Shown here piece by piece: positions 1 through 12,025 of a stretch of 64,000 nucleotides of DNA. Both the position numbers and the translations under genes were made by a program. The stretch lies in the NCBI GenBank assembly GCA_034769895.1, contig CM068374.1, positions 353,634,302 through 353,698,301 on the forward strand. The letters run 5' to 3'. Each line of letters begins with the position of its first letter. Position 1 is the stretch's first letter. Source of the stretch: Magicicada septendecula (lineage: Eukaryota > Arthropoda > Insecta > Hemiptera > Cicadidae). Below the pieces are notes generated by a model. That model ran no database searches and was not told the DNA's origin. It saw only the letters and a list, made by a program, of their open reading frames with translations.

Positions 1-1295
1 TAACATTGTTCAATTTTATCATCACACAAATGACTGTTTTGTGTGTTGTAACCATAAAAACTAAACTCATTCATCATACTCAAATACTCATGAAACCGGT
101 CTACATAAGGTAATTTTGTCAATTCTCCATCATTAAATTCGCTCATTATCGGGTTAATTATTTTTATTAAATCATTGTAATCATTGTTGTTCAAATATAT
201 TTTTAAACTTTCTTTCCATTTGTTATATTTCCTATTTAAATCATACAATTCTGTTTCTTTACTAACATACAATTCTCCACTTATATCTCTCTCATCATAA
301 CACCATATCATACTTTCACCATCATTCCACACAGAGGGTACTAATTTATACAAAAAAGGGATATAACTCAAATCTTCCATTAAATAGGGTCTCTTGCCCT
401 CCAATAATAACATTTTTGAACACTCTGGTTCATCACAATTACGGGGAACATTTACCCTCTGCCCTACACATTCGCTTAAACTCTCCTTACACACTCTCTC
501 CATCTCATCAACAACTATTACCTCCTCATTAACCTCTAATCCCATTAAACTCTCATTATCACTACTATTATTCAATGTATCATTCTCTACTACTACATCT
601 TCAGTTACATCACCACTTTCAATATCATTGTTAATATTTGTTATCTTGCTCTCCACTACCACGTTTTTACACATATCATTATAATTATCATCTGTTTTAC
701 ATTCAAAATTTTCAGTTACCTTTTGTCTTTGTTTATCAAAATTTTCCACCACATTACTCTCCATTTTGTCAATTTTGTTATTCCTACTATTCAATGAGTG
801 ACTCAACGTTTCTTTTAATTGATTGATCAATTTGATAAAGTTACTCTCACAATTGGTTTGTACTTTATTAATTTCAGTTTTAAGTTCATCCAATTTGTAA
901 TTAAATTCACTTTTAATTTCGGTCTTAATTTCATTCAATTTTATGTCATTATTGTCAAAGTGACTATTTAATTCGTTAAATTTGTCATTCTGTACATCTA
1001 ATTTGCTGTCAAAACTACTTTTAATTTCTTTGATTTTGTTTTTCTGTTCATGAATGTCCATTGATATGGTTCTTAATATACTCATTATATCATCTAATTT
1101 ATTACATTTTGTTGAGGTGGGGGTTAACTGTACCCCCGAGTCCTCCGTAATATTTGTTACATCTGAATTCTTTTTTGTTTTATTTTCCTGACTCACGTTT
1201 GGAGTCGAGTGGATTTCAAAATCACTCATACTATTTGATTCATTATAGTTTTCGACACTAGTCGTTTCATTTATGTTATTTTCGTTATCTGCCAT
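1..1295 (-). CDS. Gag-like protein of an LTR retroelement, C-terminus beyond the window
   Basis: An uninterrupted frame of 431 codons runs from an ATG at 1295 down to the left edge; I checked each codon and found no stop. The start lies about 180 bases inside the element, after the primer-binding site at 1457-1474. The product is Asn/Glu/Lys rich. Residues 48-63 contain NITEDSGVQLTPTSTK, and residues about 70-190 are a heptad-like helical stretch typical of Gag coiled coils. Near residue 277 is VGQRVNVP, followed by a segment with WCYDERD and KETELYDL. The same blocks recur at 46338-47353 and, more diverged, at 33628-32132, so this is one protein family in three elements. I see no CCHC knuckle, protease or polymerase in the part present. 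Gag is an inference from position just after the LTR and primer site, not from a named domain. Being open, it is the best-preserved copy in the window. Confidence 0.7.
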   Translation of the reverse strand, partial: MADNENNINETTSVENYNESNSMSDFEIHSTPNVSQENKTKKNSDVTNITEDSGVQLTPTSTKCNKLDDIMSILRTISMDIHEQKNKIKEIKSSFDSKLDVQNDKFNELNSHFDNNDIKLNEIKTEIKSEFNYKLDELKTEINKVQTNCESNFIKLINQLKETLSHSLNSRNNKIDKMESNVVENFDKQRQKVTENFECKTDDNYNDMCKNVVVESKITNINNDIESGDVTEDVVVENDTLNNSSDNESLMGLEVNEEVIVVDEMERVCKESLSECVGQRVNVPRNCDEPECSKMLLLEGKRPYLMEDLSYIPFLYKLVPSVWNDGESMIWCYDERDISGELYVSKETELYDLNRKYNKWKESLKIYLNNNDYNDLIKIINPIMSEFNDGELTKLPYVDRFHEYLSMMNEFSFYGYNTQNSHLCDDKIEQC

Positions 1296-1456
1296 TTTTA
1301 TAATTGATTAAATTAAGTTAAAGAAATTAATTAAATAAATAATGTAATTAATTAAATTTTGTAATGTAACGTTATTTTGCTACGCCAACCTAAAACATGT
1401 TTGTATCTTTGTAGATGTGGAATTTAATTAATTAATTATGATTAATTATAATTCGT

Positions 1457-1474
1457 GCCTGTTTCGCGGCGCCA
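1457..1474 (-). promoter_or_regulatory. Primer-binding site (tRNA-Lys-like)
   Basis: On the minus strand the sequence TGGCGCCGCGAAACAGGC starts two bases after a TACA end. TGGCGCC plus a GAACAGG-like run is the usual complement of a tRNA-Lys 3' end. It marks the junction between the 5' LTR and the internal region that holds the Gag-like frame. Confidence 0.6.
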
Positions 1475-1476
1475 TT

Positions 1477-2560
1477 TGTACTACTCTATTATTGATAACA
1501 TTTATTAATACATAAAAAAACAGTTTACTTGTCACCTACCTTCACTATCTTCTCTGCTAAGTTCCAAGGTTCGGTCACATGTACGTTAGATACAAACATG
1601 TGTTTCAAGGTTAACGAAATAACTAACGCTACACATTTTTTGGAAGAGAAATAATTAATTTAATGATCAACTATGGCATTTATACTTTTCTCCAGAAATA
1701 GATTTTTACATATTTCAAATGTGGTGTAACTCTGGCACCTTACTTGTAATTGAACTTACTCACTATGGCTTACCTTATCTTTGATAATTACACAACTTAA
1801 TTTATACACAAACACAGAACAGCCCAGCTTTGCCCACACTCGCATTCACACTAAACGGTTTAAAACCCTTATCATTTTTACAAAAAGAATACCCATCCCT
1901 GCCGGCACGTGGTGATCGCTCGAACGCGTTATTTCATTTTTGTATTTGGTAGTGTGTCCGAAATTAATTTGTTGGTGTTCTTTGATAGACTATAGTTTTC
2001 ACTTCACTGTTAAATTACGGTTGATAAATCACTTTTTACTTGAAATTATAACATTGTTGAAAAGAGCTCACTTGGCTCGGTACCTGCAGGTACAGTCGCT
2101 AGGCTAAAACTGCTCAGAGCGGCAAGGCGTTCACCGCTAACTGAACTTCGTCGTTTTTTGAGGAAACCAATGCCTGTTATTTGTTCGGCACAGTTTCGTC
2201 CCATGCTCTACATGTAGATGTTGGAGTGAATATGGTATATGATCTCAGCTAGGCATTGGCTGACGTCATTAAAGTGGGCAGGACTTAAGCAGCATTTCCG
2301 GAAGATCTGTGAAAAGACGATTAATACTTTTGCCCTTTAGCCATCTTGAGTTTTTACCAGCGCGTGGGTCAGCGCCCGTGCTTGGTATACGCATAGGTGA
2401 GCTCCGCCACACTCACGCATAGTTCTTGGAAAAACTAGGGTGGTAACTTCTTCGCTTACAGATTTCACCACATTATTGAGTCTTGCCTTTGTCCCAAACT
2501 GTTCATTCTACACGTGTTCTTTCGTAACCGAAATAGCGTTGTCGCATAATACAATTTCAC
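1477..2560 (-). mobile_element. Probable 5' LTR of the left-edge element (outer end uncertain)
   Basis: Read on the minus strand, the stretch ends in TAGTACA directly before the primer-binding site, so an LTR lies here. Its partner LTR is outside the window, so the outer boundary and target duplication cannot be set. The right limit is a guess based on the 1.1-1.2 kb LTRs of the related elements at 42282-43407 and 45062-46220. Confidence 0.45.
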
Positions 2561-5370
2561 AATATTTTATAAGACTCCCGCACAAAATGAAATAAATAAA
2601 ATGTAATACCCCATACTGTAAAAAAATAAAATGCCCCAAAAATGACCCGCTACATGTATATAAACAAATTTGAACAACAGATCAGAAATCTTCCAGCTGT
2701 TTATACAGTACATAGCATACAGCCTCTTTACAATATAATAGGTAGCCAAATGCAAGATAAATAGTGTTGTCAAGTAGTGTGAGAAAAATGTTACTTTCGG
2801 TTTTCCGTGTTTATGACATGTTCTTTCAGTCATAAAACATAATTCATTTACATTCATGTTTGCTCAGTTTTTCTTGAATATTTTTTATATTGTTATTAAT
2901 AATAATAAAACTTTTTGTACATGAAACTAATAATAGATTAAATTTTTTAGATATTACTGTTATAAATAACGATAATAAATTTGAATACAGTATATTCAGA
3001 AAACCTACTCAATTACCAAAAGTTCAATTCATCCTCCACAGTACAAATATGCTGCATTTGATTCTGTGAAATATATAGAACTAATAATATTCATTTAAAT
3101 AAATTTAAATAATAATTGTGTATTATTTAAATTAAATTAAATTAAGTTAAACATTGTGTATAGAGGTTCTGTCAAACAGTTGCTAGATTTACAGTCTCTT
3201 GTTTGTTTACTGATTAATAATAGAGGTATGTTATGTCATGTATAGGGTTGTTTATATAAGTTCATAATATTTCACAATAATGATTGTAAATTTAATGCTA
3301 TAAAATGGTTAAGCGCCATGTTATGTGATTTAATTCCAAACAGTTTTGTGGAATTAACATTACGTGTCAACAGAACACATTCCTTTCAGCGTTTCCTGTA
3401 TCTTTGGTGACAGAAAAAAAGTTACACTAAGTAGAAGCCAGAAAACTCAAAGTGTATTCCAAAACAGTTTTATTTTTACCAGAATTAAATTTCTTCAGAG
3501 TATTATGTGAGCATTATCAATGATCGAAATCTGAGAGATTCTTGTGAAACGTTTTGATCATTTTTACCTAAATTTTCATGTAATCTGTTTTAACTCTAAG
3601 AATAGAAACCTGGGTGACTGTATTTACAATTCTATGTGTATATGCATGCTGTTAAAATAAACATATTGTATTGTATTTGCAAACTCTGTTTGTCAGTACA
3701 TCATAGTTGTCTAAATGACAAAAGAAACATACTATAGTAAAGAGTCCTCATGCAGGGGGGAGTAACACCTTGATAACTGTGATCTTATTTGTGCTATTGA
3801 TAAATTGTAATCTATAAAGAAGTTTAGGTATTTTTTCAGTTTGTAATCTGTAAAAAGTATTTCACAAATCAATTGGATTCAGTAAGAAAGAATGGAAAAC
3901 TGCTTTGGCTGTGATTAAAATTAAGTATTTACTCTTGTACATCATTATTTATTTGTTTATTTTTTTGTGTATTATTATCAGTTAAAATTGTTTAGTATAT
4001 GTATATATGTATAGAAATACACCAATACATAATGTCCATGGAACATGTTAAGACTGGATTAGTCTTGTAAATTGATAAGTGTAAACAATAAAATATTAAA
4101 ATTTAATGTGTGTGTGTATGGGGGGGGGCTGTACATTTATAAATTCAAAATGTCTACCACTCATGTATATGGAAATTGAACCTAACGTGACTAAATACAT
4201 GGATTCTGTATTGAAATTGTGTTAACCTGTTGCACATAAATCAGAAAATAGCTGTATAAACAGCATTGTACTGTTTTGTGAAACTCAGTATTCTTCTAGT
4301 AAAATCTGCTACTGCAGATATATTATGATCTGCTGACATGAGTTTCATTAGTGCTTGGCATGTCAGTAGAATAAATGTCATGTTGTGTTTTAGTGAAACT
4401 AGGAAAACTAACATTTTTTCACAATTTGGTTTTGTTTGTACAAATACAGTAGACTTGAGGTAATCATGAAACTGACAGTCTTTGGATTAGCAAAATGCCA
4501 GATTATGTGAAGTACACAACGATTAAGGACAGTTTAATAAGGCAAGATAAACGATTTGTACAAAATATGATTACAAAGCTCAGTACATCAATTTATTGAA
4601 TTAAAAATATAAATTAGAATGCACTTTAAATATTCATAAAATTTAATTGGGATAAATACATGTTGACATAAGGAAAGTGTTATGTTCTTTTGTTGCATTT
4701 TTCTTGCAATTAAATGTCCACAAAGTCTACCCTTCACTTTTCAGAATATTGCTTGACAGTAGTCTTCACAGCTGTTAATGCTTCATCACAAAAAAAAAAA
4801 AACACTGACTTCAGTAGATACCAAATCTATTAGTAGATTCAAAAGTCTTGAATATTATTTCAGTGGCTCATTCGCCTATTCACATCTAAAATTTTATAAT
4901 CATTAAGGTCAATGTCTAATCCTATCTTGAGCATCAGACTCCTTAAATCTGTGAAAATCTGAAATGTGTCCCACTTCTAGTTGCAACTGGATAGTGCTGA
5001 GTAGCATATTTGTGAAAGTTCTGTTATTAAAATTAATTAAATGCTTTAATTTACCTATCACTTTATATTTCATAAAACTATAATAATGGGTTACATAAAG
5101 AAAATAACAAAAAAGAAGTGTCTCTTGTGTGTAATATAATGTGGTAGAATTTGTGTCCATAGTGTCAATTATTATCTGAGCTAAATGGGACCAAAATCAT
5201 ATTGACTTTCCACACAATATACAACTGTGGATTTCCAAAAAGTAATTATGTTTGCTTGTTTTTAAACTTCCTGTTATATATTTTACACTTTCTAAAGAAA
5301 AAAATAAATATATAAAGGTGACAGCATGGGAATTTAGAATATCAAACAATAGAGTAAATACCATGATATG
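2561..5370. other. AT-rich intergenic stretch, no gene recognised
   Basis: Only short chance frames are present, and none resembles a known protein. There is a poly-A run near 4790. I see no repeat arms or splice-supported exon here. Confidence 0.6.
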
Positions 5371-6241
5371 TACGAGGTTTGATAAAAAAGTTCATGCAGT
5401 TTTTTTAATTTCCAGCACTACAAGCATCAAATTACAAAACTGTTTCTATATTGTATATTAGTACACGTCTTAAGTAACAGTCGTCTAAATATTTGGCATT
5501 ATTATTGGATGCATAATACAGAGTTGACAGCTTATCGAGTAAGTCGTGTTTTGTTGTAGTAGGCAATGTATTTATTAATTTTGTTGACATTCTACAATAC
5601 AGGATGGAAGAACATAGGTCATATGTTGTGTAAAAAATCAGATAAACTACTATGTCATGGTGAAAGTGTTGCAGAAGGTTTCTGGTAGTCTGGTACACAT
5701 GAACTAGAAGTTTTATAAATGGAATAAAAGCTTTGAAGACTATTATGAATGAATTGAAGATTGTGATAGTCAGTTGAAGATTGTGGTTATGTGTTAAAAG
5801 AATTTTCATCACTGTATAAAAGAGTAAATAAAGAGTACTATTCAGGCATTTTACGCCACTTGTATGAAGTTATTTGTAGAAAACGGCCAGATTTGTGGAA
5901 AGGATCATTCATGGAACTGCATCCTAATAATGTACCAGGACGGATGCATGTCATTTTTTGTTCAACAATTTTATGAAAAAAGAAAGCATCATAATGACAC
6001 CACAACCGCTGTATTTCTTCTTTCCATTATGTAAAGTTCCAAAAATGTTGCTTCATAACAAAAGTCACTGAGTGAGATCACGGCTATGTGAAAATGTGTA
6101 TTCAAGAAATGTTTTCGAGACTGATGTTATATCTGGTTGATTATTTGTTTGAAGGAGACCAGTACAAATGTAGATGAATCAAGGCATAATTTTCCCTAAA
6201 ACAATAATTGCACTAACTTTTTGATCAAATCTCAAACCTCC
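5371..6241 (+). mobile_element. Decayed mariner-like transposon (first copy)
   Basis: The left end begins TACGAGGTTTGATAAAAAAG, and the right end reads back as GAGGTTTGAGATTTGATCAA, giving imperfect inverted ends about 870 bp apart. Between them, fragments in different frames match mariner transposase blocks: RPDLWKGSFMELHPNNVP corresponds to the region around the second catalytic Asp, and YFFFPLCKVPK to the later FFLFPKLK block. A terminal LFEGDQYK piece also fits. The second Asp of the catalytic triad is replaced by Asn (HPNN where HHDN is usual). Stops and frameshifts are frequent, and the N-terminal third is barely readable. This is a dead copy, clearly different from the other mariners in the window. 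Confidence 0.65.
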
Positions 6242-6692
6242 AATATTGTATCTGACATGGAGTATTATTATAGAGATGTTTATTAAAATAATAAATGAAT
6301 ATGACCGGATTATTAATATTTTTTTAATATGCAGCATTAATTTTACTATCAAACTATTGATTCATTGTCGTTATTCACATTATTATTATTATACTGTTTA
6401 CTAATAAGTTTGCAGTTATATTCATGGTTCATAATTCTGTATTAAAAACTCCACTATCTGTAATTAAGAAATGTGCAATATTATTCTAAAGGTAAATAAA
6501 ATATAATTAGTTATGTCTATATAAATTATATAATAATAATTAAAAAAGGATGTATTTAATAACTTTATAAGCAAATGCTAATAATATTACTGTTTTTTTT
6601 TTGTTTTTTTTGTATCAGTGTTTGTTGCATCTTTTACATGATAACTTTGCACCTGCAGATGGTCAGTAACAAACTTGGATCAGTGGGAAGTA

Positions 6693-7984
6693 CGAGGTCA
6701 GTTCCAAAAAGTAAGGTACCATTACAGCTGCTGTGTGGGTAGAAGTCAATTATGATCGTGACCCTGTTCGGTTACAAGATTTAGACCCATCTAATGTAGG
6801 TAGCAGTTATTGTCTATTGTCATTTGTGGGGAGGATACATCAGACAGATAAAAAATGCCTCTGATTGAAATCCTGTCCAGTGTAGAAGTGCCAGCAGTTG
6901 ATCAGTTTCTGAATATAAAACAAAAGAAAGCAACAGAAATCCACAGAGAAATTGTTGAATTGTATGGCAAGGGTGAAATTTCATGTAAACATGTGTTAGT
7001 GCAGTGTAATTAGTTTAAAAACGGGAGGATATCACAAAGAACACACAGGAGACCTCAAACTGCATGCAATGCTGAAAACAGATGTCGTGTTAAAAAACAT
7101 TTGGTAATTGATTGACACATTAAACTAAAGGATATTGCATACACACATAACCTAACAAGAACTTCTGGTTATTGGATTGTCCATGATGCTATAGGCTATC
7201 AGAAAGTTTCAGCCAGACGTGCCCAAAGATTTAACTAAACAGCACTAATCTCAATGAATGGGTGTGCCCTTGAACAGCCTACTCCAATATCAGGAAGAAT
7301 GGAATTCTTCAATAGTATGGTCACCAGGTCTGCCACAGTAACAATAAAGAAAAACTGAAGGTTTTCTTAACTGAATTCCAAGATCTCCAGTTTCCAAAAA
7401 ATTCAAGGCAACCACTTCTGTTTGGAAAGTTATGGTGACAGTGTTCTGAGATGGGATGGGACTATTGTTGGTAAATTCCATTCACAAAGAAGAAACTGGT
7501 AATGTTAATTTGCAACTTTACACAAATACAGGAAGCCATTCATCAAAAACATGTTGGAAAGCTGACCTGAGGTGTAAAGCTTTTGCATGACAATGCAACT
7601 ACTCCCCATACTGCTGAGAGAACACTTCAAGAAATCAAGAGAATGAGATGGGAAACTCTTGAGTCTTGAGCCCTCTTAAAGCCCCAGTCTAGCTCTCTGT
7701 GATTTCCACATGTTCAGGAAGATAAAGGAACATTTTTTAGGAAGACAGTTTTCAACTGACGAAAAAGTGAGAAGTAATACAATAGACTGCTGACAAATTT
7801 GACTAAGTTTTTATTTAAAGAATATATTATAATTAGTGTCATGATATACAAACGTTTAAACCAGTTTTGGGATTATATTGAAAATAAGCAACAAATCGCC
7901 TTTATTTTGGTATATATTAAAGTAGTTCTAATAACATTTCAGTTTTTTTCTGTCAAGCGTACCTTACTTTTGAAACTACCCTCG
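6693..7984 (+). mobile_element. Decayed mariner-like transposon (second copy)
   Basis: Inverted ends resemble each other (left GAGGTCAGTTCCAAAAAGTA, right read back CGAGGGTAGTTTCAAAAGTA), with a TA at each side (6691-6692 and 7985-7986). The length of 1292 bp is normal for mariner. Shifting frames give EIHREIVELYGKGEIS and GYQKVSARRAQRF (helix-turn-helix region), then LLHDNATPHTAE-like and SPSLALCDFHMF blocks. The last corresponds to the third-Asp region, with SLAL where DLAP is usual, and the copy has many stops. It is inactive. It lies downstream of the dehydrogenase gene. Confidence 0.75.
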
Positions 7985-7986
7985 TA

Positions 7987-8506
7987 CATAGGTCTATATA
8001 TTTCAATATTGAGTCAACATATCATCATCCTTCATCCCACATCATTCAAGTTCTGATAGCAAACTAGTTCACAAGCAAAAAAAATATACTGGTATTTTAA
8101 AAATGGACAGTGTCAATGTTTTGACAGTTTTTTTATTAAAGTTAAATTAATTTAAATTATGACAGTAGTTAAAAAAGCTGTCAGAACATTGTAAAGAACA
8201 ATAAACAATATATTCTAGTTTTAAAATATAAAGTATTTATTATGAAGACATTTAATGTCTTACAGTGCTCATATTATTGTTAATAAGACAATAATAATAA
8301 TTGTCTTTAACAAAATCTTAATCATTACACAATGAACGTGTGCATATTAACTGGATGTCAGCAGGTTTAGTGAAGACACATGAGTGCAATACAGAAATTT
8401 ATTTTTACAATTTTTTACAGATATTTGTTATATATGATAGTATCTTTAAGAAATCTGTGCAACTTTTCTTAGTTCCTTATATTTGTAAATATGGTATAGT
8501 ATTGTT
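7987..8506. other. Region downstream of the dehydrogenase gene
   Basis: AT-rich sequence past the predicted 3' end of the minus-strand gene. No coding frame or repeat arms are recognised. Confidence 0.5.
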
Positions 8507-8512
8507 TTTATT
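8507..8512 (-). promoter_or_regulatory. Candidate polyadenylation signal
   Basis: AATAAA on the minus strand, about 80 bases past the TAA stop at 8593-8591. Position and orientation fit the 3' UTR of the dehydrogenase gene. Other AATAAA-like sites exist in this AT-rich sequence, so the choice is tentative. Confidence 0.4.
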
Positions 8513-8590
8513 TTTTAAGTATGTTTTTTGTATTTAAATTATGTATATGGATGTGTGTAAAGTTACAAACATATGATGTTTTTAATGATA

Positions 8591-8676
8591 TTACATGCCA
8601 CCAGTAACTGGAATTATTGCTCCATTTATGTAAGAACTGCGATCTGAGGCTACAAATACAATGACCTCAGCAACTT
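8591..8676 (-). CDS. HSD17B8: Dehydrogenase gene, last coding exon
   Basis: The 86-nt exon follows a good acceptor (TTTTTACAG) and ends in TAA at 8593-8591. With the single base carried from the previous exon it reads EVAEVIVFVASDRSSY, then INGAIIPVTGGM, then stop. This is the standard C-terminal end of short-chain dehydrogenases of the HSD17B8/FabG type (EVA..V.FLAS....Y..G....V.GG). Because it is so typical and joins in phase, the end of the gene is secure. This part shapes the substrate side and the tetramer contact of the family. Confidence 0.9.
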
Positions 8677-9433
8677 CTGTAAAAAGGAAACAAAAATAAA
8701 CTTGTATTATAAATTATAACTGTTTAACTCTGTGAAATATACCAAGTGTTTTTATATATTTTACAAAACCTTTATATTAATATGTTTCAGCAAGTGCCCA
8801 ACGAGTCATCAATTAATATCGTTATAACTGTTTGTTTTTCTACAGGCTACATGTACATTGTAAACAAAAGCGTATGAAGATTTTTTTTTTTGAGGAGGGG
8901 TTCTACAAAAAGTGGTAGAGATAAATATTATAGTCACCCTTCTTCCAATAACCTTTCTGTAGATAAACATAATTAATTATTATTGCTTATTACAAATAAT
9001 AGTTACACCTACCTTAACAAAAAAATAATAATAAAATGACACAGTATATGGTTTTTTTAACTTAACGGATAATTTTGGGAGTGTGCACACTCAAAACCTC
9101 TCCCTCCCTCAGAAGGTTAAAATTAAATGATTGATGACCATAAGAAAATTCATGTAACCGATACATTTGTAATTCTATTAAAAAATCTCCTCCCCAAGAA
9201 TCCCTTCCTCTCCAAGACCCGTTCTTTGATCAGGATACCTTCCATAGAGTGGATCTGTGTGGTGCAAGAGGATTCCCATGTAGTGAAAGAAGTCCTCTAA
9301 GAGTCCCAACTTAAGAGAAGGGGTGTCGTTTAAGTCCTTTAACAGTTTGTGGGTTTTGCATAGGGGTCTGTCAATTAATGTTCTGTCATATCCATTGGCT
9401 AATAACAACAAATTCATAACATCACATAGCATT

Positions 9434-9990
9434 CATACTAATACCCACACTGGAAATATTGCCCACAAATTTAAAAAAAAAGCAATTACAACGTTGCATA
9501 CTGAACACAAACAAAACTGAACATACAAACAGTTAAACAAATTTGCTTTACCGGGTATTTACAAACTAAACTGCTCAGTATGCAATAAATTCTAACAGGC
9601 CAGGCAGAACGCAGCTTCAAAGGTACAATGAACACATGAAGCCATTACACTCCACTACTGAATCCTCTCTTGCAAACCATCTCATTGAAGCACGATCGTA
9701 CACACACAAACATCAACAACATGGAAAGGAAACATCAACACATGAACACAAAAGGTCAAAACTATACACACTTGGACAACTAGAAAAATACAAACACCTA
9801 AAAACGTACGTGAACAACATTCTGAATGAACAGACACAGTTTAAATCACATATACTCTTTGAACATATTGTATATCGCATGCACAATAATGATCTGTCAC
9901 CCAATTGAAACAACAGCACTAACTCTAAGAACAGAACTGACAGCGCTCCTAGTGGCCACTTCTGATGAAGCTCACAATGAGTGAAAGTGG
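9434..9990 (+). mobile_element. Penelope-like retroelement 3' remnant (GIY-YIG endonuclease)
   Basis: Frame pieces give NTHTGNIAHKFKKK, then LPGIYKLNCSVCNKF, then RYNEHMKPLHSTTESSLANH, then LGQLEKYKHLKTYVNNILN. These are the linker and GIY-YIG endonuclease of Penelope-like elements: GIYKL is the GIY motif, CNKFYIGQAGRSF is expected next but is broken by a stop and frameshift near 9592, and the later H and E/Y positions follow. A second copy with an intact YIG part lies at 50918-51370. The reverse transcriptase is absent, so this is a 5'-truncated dead copy. Downstream of the stop near 9906 is a hammerhead-like core (9962-9986), in line with the known presence of hammerheads in Penelope-like elements. 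Confidence 0.75.
9962..9986 (+). ncRNA. Hammerhead-ribozyme-like core
   Basis: CTGATGA at 9962-9968 and GAAA at 9983-9986 enclose a short hairpin (GCTCA / TGAGT with loop CAA). One extra base (A) sits between the CTGATGA box and the stem, as in the other copies in this window. It lies just past the Penelope-like frame. Activity cannot be judged from sequence; the extra base departs from the canonical core. Confidence 0.4.
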
Positions 9991-10479
9991 TAAGGCAAAG
10001 GTAAGGTTTTTTGTTTTGTTTGTATCTAAACCATATTCCATATTGGAAAAATATAGACTAATCATTATTGATACTCAGACACGTTATTGACAAAAATCCA
10101 AGTATTTCTTAATAAAGTTGTACAAAATCCAAGAATTTAGTAATAAAGTAATGGTTATATTTCAATAAAGCAATAAGTAATTTTTGTTCAGCGCAATGAT
10201 TTGTGAATGTTGATAAAACAATTTAAGTAAACAATTACCACTCACGGACCTCCCTGGTTCATCAGTTGTTACAAGTATAGCAAAATTGAAAGTTAAGGGC
10301 ATGGAAATGTGTGAAACGCTTATGGTCAGAGGGGAAAGGTGATGTGGAGGGAGTCGCTGTGAGATATGAGAACAGAATTGTTGTTATCAGCGACGGTGCA
10401 GCCAACCTATGAACATTATTTCTAATAGTAACAAAAAGTCGTGACTGTTAAAGTTTGTTTGTAAATATGCCACCACGAA

Positions 10480-10481
<2 letters not shown>

Positions 10482-10564
<83 letters not shown>
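10482..10564. repeat. (TG)n microsatellite
   Basis: About 41 uninterrupted TG units. A short (CA)n lies at 10644-10664. Simple repeat inside an intron. Confidence 0.97.
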
Positions 10565-10568
<4 letters not shown>

Positions 10569-11181
10569 GTTATTATTATTATTTGATTTACATCAGAAAC
10601 AATAAACATAATTCTTTTTTTAAACCATCTGTGTGACTGTAGGCACACACACACACACACACACGCAAATAACAGATTAAAACAAATGGAAGACTGAGAT
10701 AGGATGTATATAACACAGTGACTAACAATGTACTGGTAACTAAAAATCACATGCAAGTTGGCAATACCTTCACTTGCATACCAGCTGATTCTCCGTTACC
10801 CTCCCGCTATTCACAATTTCAAAATGGACTTGTCCATCCATAAATTGGTTTCTGCGCATATGGCCTTAACTTTCAGTTTGACTGTACTTATAAATCTAGC
10901 ACGTCATGAGTTATATTAAAACATTTTAACTGATTTATAAATGTTAATGTTTAAAAGTTACACAGAATAATAAAATTTGTTACCTGAATGTCAACACTTG
11001 AATAGTAAGTACTTGAACGTCAATAAAGAATGTAAACTGGGTAGTGTGCACAAGGATTGTGTAGAAGAAACTTGTTCACAATCTCATATAAAAAGGGAGC
11101 ATTTCTGGACAGTGCATTTCAGTACCAATGTAAGAAGAGTTCTGGACAGAAGAAAGTAGAACATAGTTGGTTAATGACTAC

Positions 11182-11309
11182 CTTGAGGAGTTCCCATGCG
11201 TTTAGTGGCAAGGCCATTACACCATTCTGTTTTGAATGTTTCATCTGCTCCATTTCCCATCGGAGAACTTATCAATCCTGGCTGTACGGCATTGCATCTG
11301 ATGTTATAG
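11182..11309 (-). CDS. HSD17B8: Dehydrogenase gene, penultimate coding exon
   Basis: The 128-nt exon has acceptor GTTTACAG on its 5' side and donor GTAGTC on its 3' side. Split codons on both sides are completed by the neighbours (AG+C before, G+AA after). The translation SYNIRCNAVQPGLISSPM is the family's segment after the catalytic helix, where R-NAV-PG-I-TPM forms the loop over the cofactor's nicotinamide. It continues with a substrate-loop region ending KRMGTPQ, as in GRLGxPE of relatives. No internal stop occurs, so the gene looks intact here. Confidence 0.9.
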
Positions 11310-11860
11310 CTGTAAACATGAGTTAGTTATTTCATAAATGCATACATAAATGCAATACATGAACAAAATTTAATGGTGCATGAAGTACTTAAAAACATAC
11401 TCAATTGATTTTTTTGTAGAAAACAGCTTCTAAGTTAATCTATATTGTAACATGACATAAGGTAGTGAAGATCCAATGATATTTAACTATAAAAATAAAA
11501 AGCTGAAAACAAGAATAAGAGGCAAAAACTTATAAACTCAGAAATCAATAACCCAGTAACCCAAATGACAAATGACTGTTAACCTGACACAATAGATCGG
11601 ATAAATACAAAAGGAACCACGAAACAATGAAGAAGCAGCTAAGAACTAAGTGTAATCACGACATCAAGAATGAACATTGTAAATCCCAAATAATGACCAT
11701 TATTCTGTAGTTTAACAAATGAACTGATGTAATTATAGTGTAGATGAGATTTACCTAGGGTAATAATGTTAATGAAAAATAATAATGTCATGTATATTTT
11801 ATTGATAAAGGAATGTGTTTATAAATATATCCTTAAATTTTGAGTGACCGTCAATCAGTG

Positions 11861-12025
11861 AATGTTTTAGTGGATAGTTAGTGAGGATCGGTCAATAATA
11901 CAACTTTTAGTAATTTTGCGTCGACGTTTCGACAATATTTATTGTCATCTTCAGGACCTGTGTTGACAACTGTTACTAAAAGTTGTATTATTGACCGATC
12001 CTCACTAACTATCCACTAAAACATT
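11861..12025. repeat. Perfect 53-bp inverted repeat enclosing a hammerhead-like core
   Basis: Arms 11861-11913 and 11973-12025 are exact reverse complements over 53 bp, with a 59-bp loop. The loop, read on the minus strand, has CTGAAGA (11954-11948), a six-base stem GACAAT/ATTGTC and GAAAC. The perfect arms imply recent formation or ongoing conversion. It resembles the foldback at 16971-17386 in plan but shares little sequence with it. Confidence 0.9.
11927..11954 (-). ncRNA. Hammerhead-ribozyme-like core
   Basis: On the minus strand: CTGAAGA, one extra T, stem GACAAT, loop AAAT, stem ATTGTC, then GAAACGTCG. The layout matches the other copies. It lies in the loop of the perfect palindrome. 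Function is inferred only from motif order. Confidence 0.4.

Larger units (their letters stand above)
8677..11181 (-). other. Intron of the dehydrogenase gene (last)
   Basis: A 2.5-kb intron bounded by donor GTAGTC (minus strand, at 11181-11176) and acceptor CAG just above 8676. It holds a Penelope-like remnant (9434-9990) and a long TG tract. The parts at 8677-9430 and 10565-11181 show no recognisable gene. Confidence 0.75.

Noticed and set aside
2567-2857. 96-codon minus-strand frame
   Set aside because: Hydrophobic/aromatic chance frame in AT-rich DNA, with no domain, no splice support and no repeat partner.
10448-10756. 102-codon minus-strand frame with a long His-Thr repeat
   Set aside because: It is the translation of the (TG)n microsatellite; no conserved flanks.
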